NCBI RefSeq assembly: GCF_014274465.1
Contig: NZ_CP060394.1
Coordinates: forward strand, 2,356,001-2,420,000
Length of the DNA: 64,000 nt
Direction: 5' to 3'
From: Alloacidobacterium dinghuense
GTDB lineage: Bacteria > Acidobacteriota > Terriglobia > Terriglobales > Acidobacteriaceae
Shown: piece after piece, positions 8,383-18,835 of the stretch
Position numbering within the stretch: the first letter of the stretch is position 1
Layout: the number at the start of each line of letters is the position of its first letter
The notes under the pieces: generated by a model
Told to the model about the DNA's origin: nothing
What the model saw: only the letters and a program-made list of their open reading frames with translations
The model's database searches: none
Program-made: the position numbers and the translations under genes

Positions 8383-8398
8383 CATCAGAACTTTTCAT
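8342..8398 (-). CDS. Possible 18-residue leader peptide upstream of thiG
   Basis: On the minus strand an AAAGGAGG ribosome site (12 nt upstream) precedes an ATG at 8398. The frame reads MKSSDGSSCTILREVTEA and stops with TAG at 8342. Its last codons form the 5' arm of the long RNA hairpin, so ribosome position could influence the fold, as in attenuation. The peptide has no run of one amino acid, which would be the usual sign of a classical attenuator. The spacing is longer than ideal. I regard it as possible, not established. Confidence 0.35.
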   Translation of the reverse strand: MKSSDGSSCTILREVTEA

Positions 8399-8399
8399 T

Positions 8400-8420
8400 G
8401 GCTGGATCAACCTCCTTTCC
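8400..8420. other. Sequence mimicking the 3' end of 16S rRNA
   Basis: The plus strand here reads GGCTGGATCA, one extra A, then CCTCCTTTC, which is the universal 3' terminus of bacterial 16S rRNA apart from the inserted A. Read on the minus strand it is an unusually long Shine-Dalgarno-like element that could pair with about 18 nt of the 16S tail, directly before the small frame at 8398. No other 16S sequence is present around it, so it is not an rRNA gene fragment of useful length. Confidence 0.6.
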
Positions 8421-8467
8421 CGTGTACTTGAGAAGTTATGCTTCAGCGCGCAGGAAATCAAGTGGCG

Positions 8468-9259
8468 CTACCAGGAGTGCCAATAACCGTCGCGCTCCGT
8501 GAGTGTGACTTCCACGCCGAACAGTTCGCGCAGCTTCTCTACTGTGATCAGACCTTGTCGCGGACCATCGGCGACGATGCGTCCGGCGCGCATCATGATG
8601 ACGCGATCGATCTCGGGGAGAATATCTGCCAGATGATGCGTGACCATGATGATTCCTGTTCCCTGCTGCGCGACGACTCGCAGGGCGTCTCTCAGTTCGC
8701 GCTGTGCTGCGAGGTCGAGCGCGTTCGATGGCTCGTCGAGCAGCAGCATCTCCGGTTTATGGACGAGGGCGCGGGCGATCATGATGCGGCGCTGTTCTCC
8801 TGCGGACATTTCACCGACGAGTTTGTTTGCCAGATGCGTAGCCTGCATGAGCGCCATGGCATCGTGCGCGCGCTCACGCATTTCTTCCGTGATATGAAGA
8901 TTGGGCCAGATCGTGGATGCGGAAAAGTATCCGGCAACGACAACGTCGCGGCCCTTCGACACTGGAGTGCGCTCGCCCGGCAGGTCGGCTGAAACGACTC
9001 CGAGATGCTGGCGCAGTTGCGAGACATCCCAGCGTTCGCGGCCCAGGAGGCGGCATTGCATCTCCGGCGTGAAGATGGGATAGCACTCGCAGGTGATGGT
9101 CTTGATCAGGGTCGATTTTCCGCAGCCGTTAGGGCCGAGAATGGCGACGTGCTCGCCGGTTGCGATGGCGAGGTTGATGTTGTGGAGCACGACGGCATCG
9201 CCACGGGCTACGCTTACCTGCTGCATGCGCAGAAATTCCGCTGAGTGTTCTCTCGCCAA
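8468..9259 (-). CDS. ABC transporter ATP-binding protein (ModF/YlmA-like)
   Basis: A 263-residue stand-alone nucleotide-binding subunit. Visible are Walker A GPNGCGKST (residues 42-50), a variant signature MSAGEQRR in place of LSGGQ, Walker B MLLLDEPSNALD, and the H-loop VTHH. The tail includes GRIVADGP. Translation appears to start at TTG 9259, which has AGGAAGG 7 nt upstream; Met12 is an alternative. No permease gene is adjacent, so the transported substrate is unknown, and a soluble role as in ModF-type proteins is possible. It is divergent from argJ, with 47 nt between the starts. Confidence 0.85.
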   Translation of the reverse strand: MAREHSAEFLRMQQVSVARGDAVVLHNINLAIATGEHVAILGPNGCGKSTLIKTITCECYPIFTPEMQCRLLGRERWDVSQLRQHLGVVSADLPGERTPVSKGRDVVVAGYFSASTIWPNLHITEEMRERAHDAMALMQATHLANKLVGEMSAGEQRRIMIARALVHKPEMLLLDEPSNALDLAAQRELRDALRVVAQQGTGIIMVTHHLADILPEIDRVIMMRAGRIVADGPRQGLITVEKLRELFGVEVTLTERDGYWHSW

Positions 9260-9306
9260 TCTTTATCCTTCCTTAATTGGTATCTTGTTTAGAGTAAATA
9301 CCAACA

Positions 9307-10527
9307 ATGAATGATTCATCCCTCGTCCCTGATGAAGCACTGCCTCTTGGCTTTCGCTTTGCTGCCGTAAAGGCTGGAATTAAACCGAGTGGCAACGCAG
9401 ATTTTGCCGTTGCGGTCGCCGATGTTTCTGCAAGCGCTGCCGCAATGTTCACGGGCAATCGCGTCGTGGCGGCGCCGATTATTGTTGGGCGCAAGCATCT
9501 TGCTCGCAGTGCCGGACATGTGCGCGTGGTAGCCGTAAATGCAGGCAATGCCAACTGCGCGACGGGGCAGATCGGCATCGTTGCATGTCAACGGGTCTGC
9601 TCTGCTGCGGCTGAGACGTTTCAATGCGAAGGGCACGAGGTATTTCCCTCATCGACGGGAATTATTGGCGTGCCGCTACCGGCGGAAAAGCCGATTGCGG
9701 CACTGCCCGAAGTCGCGGCAAGTCTCGGAGCAACGCCGGGGCACTTTGCGCAATTTGCTCGCGCCATTATGACGACCGATACCAGGCCGAAGGTCGCGTG
9801 TGCGTCGTTGAAGCTGGATGGAAGACTTGTGCGCATCGCCGGTGTCTGCAAGGGCGCGGGAATGATCCATCCGCAGCTTGTTCCTCACGCCACGATGCTG
9901 GTGTATCTCTTTACGGATGCCGCGATTGAACCTTCAGGGTTGGATACACTGCTGCGGCAAAGCGCGGAGGTAAGCTTCAATCGCATCTCGATTGATGGCG
10001 ACACTTCCACCAACGATACGGTTCTGCTGCTGGCTTCCGGCGCGAGCAGCGTTCAGGTCGACTCAACAAATACATCGTTTCTCGGCGCGCTTACTGAGGT
10101 CTGCACATCGCTTGCAAAGCAGATTGTGGAGGATGGCGAGGGAGTGACTCACGTTGTGGAATTGCGGATTGAAGGCGCGGCCACAGATCGTGATGCTCTG
10201 ACCGTTGCAAAGGCCATTGCTCACTCTCCGTTGGTTAAGACGGCCTGGGCGGGGTGCGACCCGAACTGGGGCAGGTTGATGGCTGCGGCAGGCTATTCCG
10301 GCGCCACGATCGATCCGGAACGTATCAACATCTGGTTCGGGGAGCAACAGATCTGTAAGAACGGCGGTCGCGTTGCGAATTTCGACGAAGCTGCAGCTCA
10401 CGCTTACCTTAAACAGCGAGAGTTTATCGTGCGCTTGGATCTGGGCATTGGTAATGGCAAGTGCCGGTTCTGGACAACTGATCTTACGGCGGAGTATGTG
10501 CGCATTAATGCGGACTATTCGACGTAA
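9307..10527 (+). CDS. argJ: Bifunctional ornithine acetyltransferase / N-acetylglutamate synthase
   Basis: ArgJ recycles the acetyl group from N-acetylornithine to glutamate in arginine synthesis. The precursor cleaves itself before a conserved threonine to make alpha and beta chains. That site is visible as KGAGMIHPQLVPHATMLVY, with Thr196 as the nucleophile. The N-terminus carries GFRFAAVKAGIK and the C-terminal part WAGCDPNWGRLMAAAGYSG, both typical. The length, 406 residues, is standard. Other arg genes are not nearby. Whether it also uses acetyl-CoA (the bifunctional form) cannot be told from sequence here. Confidence 0.94.
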   Translation: MNDSSLVPDEALPLGFRFAAVKAGIKPSGNADFAVAVADVSASAAAMFTGNRVVAAPIIVGRKHLARSAGHVRVVAVNAGNANCATGQIGIVACQRVCSAAAETFQCEGHEVFPSSTGIIGVPLPAEKPIAALPEVAASLGATPGHFAQFARAIMTTDTRPKVACASLKLDGRLVRIAGVCKGAGMIHPQLVPHATMLVYLFTDAAIEPSGLDTLLRQSAEVSFNRISIDGDTSTNDTVLLLASGASSVQVDSTNTSFLGALTEVCTSLAKQIVEDGEGVTHVVELRIEGAATDRDALTVAKAIAHSPLVKTAWAGCDPNWGRLMAAAGYSGATIDPERINIWFGEQQICKNGGRVANFDEAAAHAYLKQREFIVRLDLGIGNGKCRFWTTDLTAEYVRINADYST

Positions 10528-10738
10528 AGATTGCTTGCAGAGGGTTCTGTTGCAGATTGGCTGCACTGCAACAGAAAGAGTGCAGAGAGCTAGAGGCCGC
10601 ACCATTGCTGCGGTTCCCTTGATCGAAGCCCAGTCTTGCACAGACTTTTTCACAATTCTGTTGAAAACAATTTCTCATGCAGCATGGTCGAGCACTGTCT
10701 CCAATGCCGCTTAGGCTGCGCTACAATTGGCCCAAGAC

Positions 10739-11593
10739 ATGCCCACAAAAACCGCTAAAAAGACAACTGCAGAGAAGGCGCAACCCCTCATCAGCAATGC
10801 CAAATTGAAACAGCTGTACACCACGATGCTGAAGTGCCGCATCGTTGATTCGCACGCTCGAAGTCTTAGCAGCGGGCCTTCGTGGAAGGGCAAAGAGGCT
10901 GTGGCTGTTGGCACAACAATCGATCTGCTGGCCGAAGACACGATCGTCTCTTCGGCCAATGCGTCGGTCGCGCGTTTTTTGAAGGGTGAAGCGCTGCCTT
11001 CGATCTTTAGGAAAACGGATGAAAGCTCTTTGTCGCACGTGAAACAGCGTAAGGCCATCACAAATGCGGGAGCAGCAGCCGAAGGCGCGCTCGCGACAGG
11101 CGTTGCCTATGCGCACAGTGGCAAGAACAAAGATGGCGTCACGATTGCATTCCTTTCCGGAAATCCGGAAAGCAGCGAAGCTGCTCGCGACGCATTCAAG
11201 TTCGCCGCGGCACACAAGCTGCCGGTGATTTACGTCTATAACGCAGAGCCTATCGATGCGTTGCAGACGTACTCCTATGGCTTCCCTGTGATTTCGGTGG
11301 ATGGGAGCGATGTCGTCGCTGTCTACCGAGTTGCACATGAGTGCATGATACGGGCGCGGCGAGGTGGAGGCCCCAGTGTGATCGCCTGCCACTTCTTTCC
11401 GAAGAACGGCACTGGCGGAGTGGGTCAGGATCCGATTCGAAATATGGAGCGATATCTAACCGCGAAAGATCTCTTTAGAGAAGAACAGCGACAAACGACG
11501 ATTCTCGCATTTGAGAAAGCAATCGCGGTCGCCGGAAAGCAGTCGCGCCAGAAGACAGCGCAGCGCGAAACTCAGCATGTCTTTGTTGTGTAG
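10739..11593 (+). CDS. E1-alpha-like (2-oxoacid dehydrogenase) protein lacking the TPP motif
   Basis: A 284-residue protein with the overall pattern of the alpha subunit of thiamine-diphosphate-dependent 2-oxoacid dehydrogenases: LKQLYTTMLKCRIVD at the start, WKGKEAVAVGT, then EGALATGVAYA and AAAHKLPVIYVYNAE. The family's cofactor signature GDGxxxxG...NN is not kept: the segment reads LSGNPESSEAARDAFKF and ends in NAE, not NN. The catalytic histidine loop GHS..D also is not evident. I infer a catalytically altered or inactive homologue. The Lys/Thr-rich N-terminus (TKTAKKTTAEKAQ) is unusual. It stands alone with no beta subunit or E2 gene. Confidence 0.65.
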   Translation: MPTKTAKKTTAEKAQPLISNAKLKQLYTTMLKCRIVDSHARSLSSGPSWKGKEAVAVGTTIDLLAEDTIVSSANASVARFLKGEALPSIFRKTDESSLSHVKQRKAITNAGAAAEGALATGVAYAHSGKNKDGVTIAFLSGNPESSEAARDAFKFAAAHKLPVIYVYNAEPIDALQTYSYGFPVISVDGSDVVAVYRVAHECMIRARRGGGPSVIACHFFPKNGTGGVGQDPIRNMERYLTAKDLFREEQRQTTILAFEKAIAVAGKQSRQKTAQRETQHVFVV

Positions 11594-11818
11594 AATTGGA
11601 CATTGTTACCGCTCATGTTTTGAACTGACGACGCGGGCAGAATCGAGTACACCCGGCAAGACATTCGCTGTTTACTGCCTTGCATCCAAGCGCAAGACGG
11701 TTGCTTGTCACAGGAGATTTGTTCATCTAGCCTTGAAAAGCAACGTTGTTACATTCATTTACCCTTCGGTACTGGGTCGCTGCTGAAGGGAGTTGATTCT
11801 CAATCGTTCGAGGTGCGA

Positions 11819-13624
11819 GTGAAGTTTGTCCAGTTGATTTGTTTTTTTTCAGCGCTTAGCTTACCGCTGCAATCCATACTCGCTCAGGATGTTGCAACCC
11901 AGCAGGTCACCGCGGATGCTGGTGCAGATGCTGGCACGCCTCAGCAACCTGTCCCGCCCAACTACACGCCGGCATCGCCTATCACCAATATCAGCACGGT
12001 TGGATCAGTCTACATTCCGATGGATAGCTGGGTTTATCCGGCGCTCTCTCGCTTGCAAGGCCTAGGCTACCTTGACACCGCATTTCTGGGATTGCGGCCG
12101 TGGACACGCTTAAGCATCCTGCATATGCTCCAGAAGACCGCTGACAAGATCGACGCCGACACGAACAACGACGAGGCACGCGAAATCTATTCCAGTGTTC
12201 TGCACGAAGTCGCCCCGGAACTTGAAAAGAATTTCGGGTCACACGCGGCGCGCGCTGAATTTGAAAGTGCCTACACGATCATGCGCGGCATCACGGGCAC
12301 GCCTCTTCGCGATAGCTTTCACCTCGGGCAGACTATCGTGAACGACTATGGGCGCCCCTACCAGGAAGGCTTCAATAATTACACAGGGTTCAGCGCGCAC
12401 AGTGAGCTTGGCCGTTTCGCGCTTTATTTTCGCGGCGAGTATCAACACGCACCCAGCGCTACTGGCTATTCGCCCGCGCTCTTCGCGTTTCTTTCCAATC
12501 TGGACCTCGGCATCCCAGTCGCCTCAAATCCTAACCAGGCTACGATCCCCTTGGGACCGATCCAGTCGACAAATACGTTCAGGGTGATGGAAGCGAATCT
12601 GTCGTACAACATCCTGAATCATGAGGTTTCGTTCGGCAAAAGCGACCACTGGTGGGCTCCGAATCAGTCCGGCAGCTTTGCATTCAGCAATAATGCTGAG
12701 AACATTTATGCTTTCCAAATCGATCGTGTCGAGCCGCTGTACATTCCATTCCTCTCGAAGCTGACGGGGCCCTTCCGTTACGATTTTTTTATCGGCAGCC
12801 TGAAGGGGCATACGTACCCGAACTCACCATGGATGCATGCGGAGAAAATCAGCTTCAAGCCGACAGAAAATCTCGAACTCGGTTTTGAACGAACAGTGAT
12901 CTGGGGCGGCAAGGATCACTCTCCTATTACCATTCACACCTTCCTGAAAAGCTTCTTCAGTTTAGCGGCCGTTTCTCCGGCAGTGAAGGACTCCCGAGAA
13001 GACCCAGGTGCTCGCTTTGGCACATTCGATTTTTCTTACCGGCTGCCTTTCATGCGCAAATGGCTCACGCTCTATACGGACTCTCTTGTGCATGACGATG
13101 TCAGTCCGGTTAGCGCTCCCAGGCGCTCTGGTTACATGCCCGGACTATATCTATCCCACTTTCCAGGTCTGGATAAATTGGATTTGAGAGTAGAGGGCGG
13201 CACGACGGACACGGTAAGTACAGGTGGACCTAACTTCCTTTATAACGAAGCCATCCAGAAACAGGGTTACACGAACAAGGGCTTCATCATGGGCAGTTGG
13301 CTGGGCCGCCAGGCGACTGGCGGGCAAAGCTGGCTCACCTGGCATCTGTCACCGCAGGAGCAGATCCAATTCAGCTACCGCACGATGAAGATACCGCAAC
13401 AATTCCAAAACGCCCAGGGAACGACTAAAGGATTCTTACCTGGAGGAACCACTCAAAACGACTGGGACTTCAATGTCGTTAAGCGTATCCACAAAGATAT
13501 AGAACTTAACGGATGGGTGCAGTACGAGCGGTGGGTGGCGCCAATCTATAAGACTGGCGTCCAGAACGATACCACGATCCAATTTCAGGTGACATGGTAT
13601 CCGCATGAGCAAAAGGTTTTCTGA
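11819..13624 (+). CDS. Capsule assembly Wzi-like outer-membrane protein
   Basis: The GTG at 11819 has GAGG 5 nt upstream and opens a signal peptide (FVQLICFFSALSLPLQSILAQ), so it is preferred to a TTG at 11705. After a Pro/Ala-rich spacer the protein has the N-terminal pattern of Wzi-family proteins (VYIPMDSWVYPALSRLQGLGYL, then RPWTRL). Many alternating hydrophobic strands typical of an outer-membrane beta-barrel follow. Landmarks are SFGKSDHWWAPNQSG and a final aromatic segment (FQVTWYP). Wzi attaches or organises surface polysaccharide. No other capsule gene is beside it; the UDP-glucuronate decarboxylase-like gene at 30.4 kb is the only related one. A strong terminator follows. Confidence 0.8.
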   Translation: MKFVQLICFFSALSLPLQSILAQDVATQQVTADAGADAGTPQQPVPPNYTPASPITNISTVGSVYIPMDSWVYPALSRLQGLGYLDTAFLGLRPWTRLSILHMLQKTADKIDADTNNDEAREIYSSVLHEVAPELEKNFGSHAARAEFESAYTIMRGITGTPLRDSFHLGQTIVNDYGRPYQEGFNNYTGFSAHSELGRFALYFRGEYQHAPSATGYSPALFAFLSNLDLGIPVASNPNQATIPLGPIQSTNTFRVMEANLSYNILNHEVSFGKSDHWWAPNQSGSFAFSNNAENIYAFQIDRVEPLYIPFLSKLTGPFRYDFFIGSLKGHTYPNSPWMHAEKISFKPTENLELGFERTVIWGGKDHSPITIHTFLKSFFSLAAVSPAVKDSREDPGARFGTFDFSYRLPFMRKWLTLYTDSLVHDDVSPVSAPRRSGYMPGLYLSHFPGLDKLDLRVEGGTTDTVSTGGPNFLYNEAIQKQGYTNKGFIMGSWLGRQATGGQSWLTWHLSPQEQIQFSYRTMKIPQQFQNAQGTTKGFLPGGTTQNDWDFNVVKRIHKDIELNGWVQYERWVAPIYKTGVQNDTTIQFQVTWYPHEQKVF

Positions 13625-13645
13625 CCTCTTGGTGCAAAGATGATA

Positions 13646-13678
13646 GCCCTCATCGACGATGAGGGCTTTTTTCTTTTC
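13646..13678 (+). terminator. Intrinsic terminator after the Wzi-like gene
   Basis: A 9-bp perfect stem GCCCTCATC/GATGAGGGC (13646-13654 and 13658-13666) with a 3-nt loop is followed by TTTTTTCTTTTC. It lies between the convergent Wzi-like and gpmI genes. Confidence 0.92.
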
Positions 13679-13687
13679 TGGAGACGC

Positions 13688-15292
13688 CTAGCTGATTCGT
13701 TGACGCAGGTCACCGCCGGTCATCTGACCCGGCTGGTCTATCCCTAGAATACTGAGTAGCGTTGGCGAGATATCGCGTAACGACCCGCTCGGTTTGAGTG
13801 AGTAGCTCTTTGCATTTTCGCTCACGAGAATAAACGGCACAGGATTGGTGGTGTGCGCCGTGTGCGGGCCGCCTGATACGGGATCGACCATCATTTCTGC
13901 GTTGCCATGGTCCGCGGTAATGAGCAGCGAACCGCCTCGTTGACGAATGGACTGATAGATTCGTCCGAGACAGGCATCGACAGTTTCCACTCCCTTGATC
14001 GTCGGTTCCAGCTTGCCGGAGTGGCCTACCATATCAGCGTTGGCAAAGTTGACGACCACCAGATCAAACGCCGTATCTTCGACGGCCTTCACGACGGCGT
14101 CCGCGATCCCGGCGGCGCTCATCTCCGGAGCGAGGTCGTATGTCGCTACTTTTTGTGATGGCACGAGCACGCGGTCTTCGCCGGGGAACGGCGTCTCAAT
14201 TCCCCCGTTAAAGAAATATGTGACGTGGGCATACTTCTCGGTTTCCGCAACGCGGAGATTTCGCAGGTTTGCCTGCGCGAGCATGTTTGCCAGAAGGTTC
14301 TCCATCGACTCCGGCAGAATGACCATGGGCAGCGTGAAGTTCTTGTCATACTGCGTCATGCAGACGTAATGAAGGTTTTTCGGCACTACATTGCGCGGAA
14401 TCGTTTCATCGAGTTCGGCAGCATTGATGAGTTCCCTGCCACCCTCTTTCGTGAAGTTGCTGTTGCGGCCCAGGACTCGCGTGATCTGCCGCGCACGGTC
14501 AGCGCGGAAATTGAACATGATGCAGACATCTTCTTCGCGGATAACCCCGTTTGGATGTCCATGTTCATCTGTAACAACGAAAGGCACAATAAACTCGTCC
14601 GTGATTCCGTTGTTGTAGGACTCTTTGATGCGCGCGACCGGATCTTGATATGCGCCGCCCTCTGCGCGACCCGTCACCATCGCATCGAAGGCTTTTTTCT
14701 CACGCTCCCAGCGGCGATCGCGGTCCATGGCGTAGTAGCGGCCCGAGACGGACGCGATTTTGCCGATGCTGTATTCGCGCATTTTGTGCTCCAACGCGGC
14801 CAGATATCCGGTCCCGCTGGTGGGCAACGTATCGCGGCCATCCATGAATGCGTGGACTAAGACTCTTTCTACACCGTGCTGCTTCGCAGCCTTTAATAGC
14901 GCGTAGAGATGCTCCTGATGGGAATGGACGCCGCCATCGGAGACCAGTCCAAACAGGTGCAACTGGCGGTCACGGGCGCGCTTCATGGCATCGGCGATAA
15001 CAGGATGGGTGAAGAAATCGCCGCTCGCGATGAGAGCGTCAATGCGCGTGATGTCCATCTGAACGATGCGGCCTGCACCGATGTTGAGATGGCCTACCTC
15101 GCTGTTGCCCATCTGTCCATCCGGGAGGCCGACGAAATGATCGGAAGCATGCAGCAGAGTGTTCGGATACTCTGCCAGCAGCTTGTCATAGGTGGGCTTG
15201 CGCGCCAGTGCAATCGCATTGTTTTCGATTTGTGGGCGATAGCCCCAACCGTCCAGAATCGTAAGGACCAGCGGCCTTTTGTGAATCGACAA
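13688..15292 (-). CDS. gpmI: 2,3-bisphosphoglycerate-independent phosphoglycerate mutase
   Basis: It interconverts 3- and 2-phosphoglycerate in glycolysis and gluconeogenesis using two metal ions and a phosphoserine. Seen are [11 protein letters not shown] with the first metal aspartate, [15 protein letters not shown] with nucleophile Ser64, HAFMDGRDT, and the C-terminal metal site [11 protein letters not shown] and TADHGNAE. Length 534 residues is normal. The start is a TTG at 15292 with GGAG 6 nt upstream. It is 25 nt downstream of a DUF2059 gene, and eno lies beyond on the same strand, so two successive glycolytic enzymes (gpmI, eno) are clustered. Confidence 0.95.
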   Translation of the reverse strand: MSIHKRPLVLTILDGWGYRPQIENNAIALARKPTYDKLLAEYPNTLLHASDHFVGLPDGQMGNSEVGHLNIGAGRIVQMDITRIDALIASGDFFTHPVIADAMKRARDRQLHLFGLVSDGGVHSHQEHLYALLKAAKQHGVERVLVHAFMDGRDTLPTSGTGYLAALEHKMREYSIGKIASVSGRYYAMDRDRRWEREKKAFDAMVTGRAEGGAYQDPVARIKESYNNGITDEFIVPFVVTDEHGHPNGVIREEDVCIMFNFRADRARQITRVLGRNSNFTKEGGRELINAAELDETIPRNVVPKNLHYVCMTQYDKNFTLPMVILPESMENLLANMLAQANLRNLRVAETEKYAHVTYFFNGGIETPFPGEDRVLVPSQKVATYDLAPEMSAAGIADAVVKAVEDTAFDLVVVNFANADMVGHSGKLEPTIKGVETVDACLGRIYQSIRQRGGSLLITADHGNAEMMVDPVSGGPHTAHTTNPVPFILVSENAKSYSLKPSGSLRDISPTLLSILGIDQPGQMTGGDLRQRIS

Positions 15293-15317
15293 CTCGTTCT
15301 CCTAAGATCAAACGCTC

Positions 15318-15992
15318 TTATTTCTGCGGCGTGTTTGGCGGATTCGTAGTGCCTTGCGGCTTCGTCGTGCTCGGTGAGGTCGTCGTGCCTGGTGAGTTCG
15401 AAGATGGATTCGAAGGCGCGCTCAGCGACGGCTTCTGCTGTTGCTGCTCCATGTATTTGCGCTGCGCCGTTTCGATTTCGTCCTTGTGGCGCGACATCAC
15501 ATCCTTGGCTGTCTGCTGCGCTACCTGCACGGCGGAACGCTGCATCTCTGTCATCATGTACGGCTGGGCGGCAATCATGCGCTGGCCCGCAGGCGACTTG
15601 TAGAATTCAATGATTCTCGAAGCGTCTTCCGTCGAAATGTACTTCGGATAAATCTCGGCAGCATGAGATTCGAGATCGGCATTCTCCAGGCTCTTATCGA
15701 GATCGTCGATGACATCCTGCGGCACATACGCAGGAAACTGGCTGCGATAGAACTGCATAGCATTTGCGACAATGCGTTTCTTCATCGCCTCCGCTCCCGT
15801 TAGATCCTGCATCTCTTTGATCTGCGTTGGCGTAATCGGATTTGCCGGCGGCTTAATGGCTGGCTCGGTTGCAGTTGTTGACGGCTGGGTTGCAGGTGCA
15901 GCGGGCTTGGATGAGGTCGAAGTTGTAGGCTGCTGGGCAAATGCTGAAAGAGAAAATACCACTGCGCAGGCAGCTGTTTGGATGGTTCGCAT
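15318..15992 (-). CDS. Secreted DUF2059-type protein with Pro/Thr-rich tail
   Basis: The ATG at 15992 has AGGAG 5 nt upstream and starts a signal peptide (MRTIQTAACAVVFSLSAFAQ). Then follow a Thr/Ala/Pro-rich linker, a helical domain (TPTQIKEMQDLTGAEAMKK to about residue 180) and a Pro/Ser/Thr tail ending NPPNTPQK. The helical domain contains the pattern of DUF2059 proteins, including YISTEDASRIIEFYKSPAGQ. The role of this family is not known. It lies between eno and gpmI on the same strand; the eno terminator upstream suggests it has its own promoter or relies on read-through. Confidence 0.75.
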   Translation of the reverse strand: MRTIQTAACAVVFSLSAFAQQPTTSTSSKPAAPATQPSTTATEPAIKPPANPITPTQIKEMQDLTGAEAMKKRIVANAMQFYRSQFPAYVPQDVIDDLDKSLENADLESHAAEIYPKYISTEDASRIIEFYKSPAGQRMIAAQPYMMTEMQRSAVQVAQQTAKDVMSRHKDEIETAQRKYMEQQQQKPSLSAPSNPSSNSPGTTTSPSTTKPQGTTNPPNTPQK

Positions 15993-16023
15993 AAAGACTC
16001 CTGGGATGTATGGCAAAGGAAAA

Positions 16024-16046
16024 CGCGCGGAGTGTCTTTCCGCGCG
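16024..16046 (-). terminator. Intrinsic terminator after eno
   Basis: An 8-bp stem CGCGCGGA/TCCGCGCG with a 7-nt loop is followed, on the minus strand, by TTTTCCTTTG. It lies 15 nt past the eno stop codon. Confidence 0.8.
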
Positions 16047-16060
16047 CGCCATTGATTTAC

Positions 16061-17799
<1,739 letters not shown>

Positions 17800-18744
17800 A
17801 TGACGAGAACGGGAACCTCTCTCGCGCTGATTGCGTTTGCCAGTACGTTGCTGCTGGCTCCTGCGGGATTTGCCCAGCAGGCGAGCCAACCTCCCAATAC
17901 GGGAGTTTCCAACCCTCCGGCAGATGACACCATTGTCACCAGCCAGGAAGAGCCCGCAACCCCGCCTGTGGCTAAGCCGTCGCCTGCCGTGCCGGCACAG
18001 CCGGCAGTTGCTGCCACTGCACCTCCGACAAGCGCATCTGCTGCTGCTGCCAATCCTGACTACGGGATCGTGACGTCTGTCTCGTCTACTTCTGCTAACA
18101 CCTCGACACCAGCAGCAAGCGCAACACTTTCAAAGCGTCCCTATAATCCCGACGAAGACATCGTCGGCTATGTGCCATCACCCAGCAACGAACTTGCCGA
18201 GGGCACAAACATTCGCGCGCGGTTGATGGATACACTCTCCACCCGGGAGACGAATGCAGGCACGTCTTTCAAGGCCCAGGTTGCGACGGACGTTTACAAA
18301 GACGGCCGGATTATTATTCCCGCCGGTTCAGAGTTGCGTGGCCGCGTCGTGAGCGTCAGCCAGGGACATCACTTTGGTCCTGCGGCGACTTTGCGTCTGC
18401 GTCCCGATGTTGTCATACTTCCGGACGGCACGGCTTACCATCTGTACGCACAGGTGATTGAATCGAAGGCCCCGAATACCCGGACCGACAGCGAGGGCGG
18501 CATTCAGCCTTCTTCTCATCTGAAAAAAGAAATGATTGAGTATGGAGCTGGAGCGGGCACGGGTGCTATTGTCGGCGCAAAGATTGCCGGCCCACATGGC
18601 GCTGTGATCGGATCTCTGGTGGGCGCTGGCGTTATCACTGTGCATTTGATGATGCAGCACCCTGAAATCGCGGAAGTGCCCAAGGGCTCCGTGGTCACGT
18701 TCAGCCTGACTGAACCAATGGATCTGATGCCAACGCGAAACTGA
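17800..18744 (+). CDS. Hypothetical secreted/lipid-anchored-like protein with glycine-zipper segment
   Basis: The ATG at 17800 has GGAG 6 nt upstream and opens a signal peptide (LALIAFASTLLLAPAGFAQ). A low-complexity Pro/Ala/Thr/Ser stretch runs to about residue 115. A folded domain then begins GTNIRARLMDTLSTRETNAG and continues through FKAQVATDVYKDGRIIIPAG and SELRGRVVSV, a beta-rich pattern like the TrbI/VirB10-type barrel. Near residue 250 is a glycine-zipper hydrophobic stretch (GAGAGTGAIVGAKIAG, then IGSLVGAGVI), which may insert in a membrane. The role is unknown. A terminator follows at once. Confidence 0.65.
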   Translation: MTRTGTSLALIAFASTLLLAPAGFAQQASQPPNTGVSNPPADDTIVTSQEEPATPPVAKPSPAVPAQPAVAATAPPTSASAAAANPDYGIVTSVSSTSANTSTPAASATLSKRPYNPDEDIVGYVPSPSNELAEGTNIRARLMDTLSTRETNAGTSFKAQVATDVYKDGRIIIPAGSELRGRVVSVSQGHHFGPAATLRLRPDVVILPDGTAYHLYAQVIESKAPNTRTDSEGGIQPSSHLKKEMIEYGAGAGTGAIVGAKIAGPHGAVIGSLVGAGVITVHLMMQHPEIAEVPKGSVVTFSLTEPMDLMPTRN

Positions 18745-18761
18745 ATTTTTCTGCTAAGCAT

Positions 18762-18791
18762 AAAAAAGGGAGCGCTCAAGCGCTCCTTTTT
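18762..18791 (+). terminator. Intrinsic terminator after the glycine-zipper protein gene
   Basis: AAAAAAGGGAGCG, a 6-nt loop (CTCAAG), then CGCTCCTTTTTAT: a short GC stem flanked by A-tract and T-tract, 18 nt past the stop codon and before the AraC-family gene. Confidence 0.88.
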
Positions 18792-18835
18792 ATTTGTCCG
18801 CGCACTGAGGCGTAGACTCTTGGGCAGGAGCCTGC

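Noticed and set aside
8400-8420. A 16S rRNA gene fragment
   Set aside because: Only the last 20 or so bases resemble 16S; upstream sequence is unrelated, so no rRNA gene is annotated.
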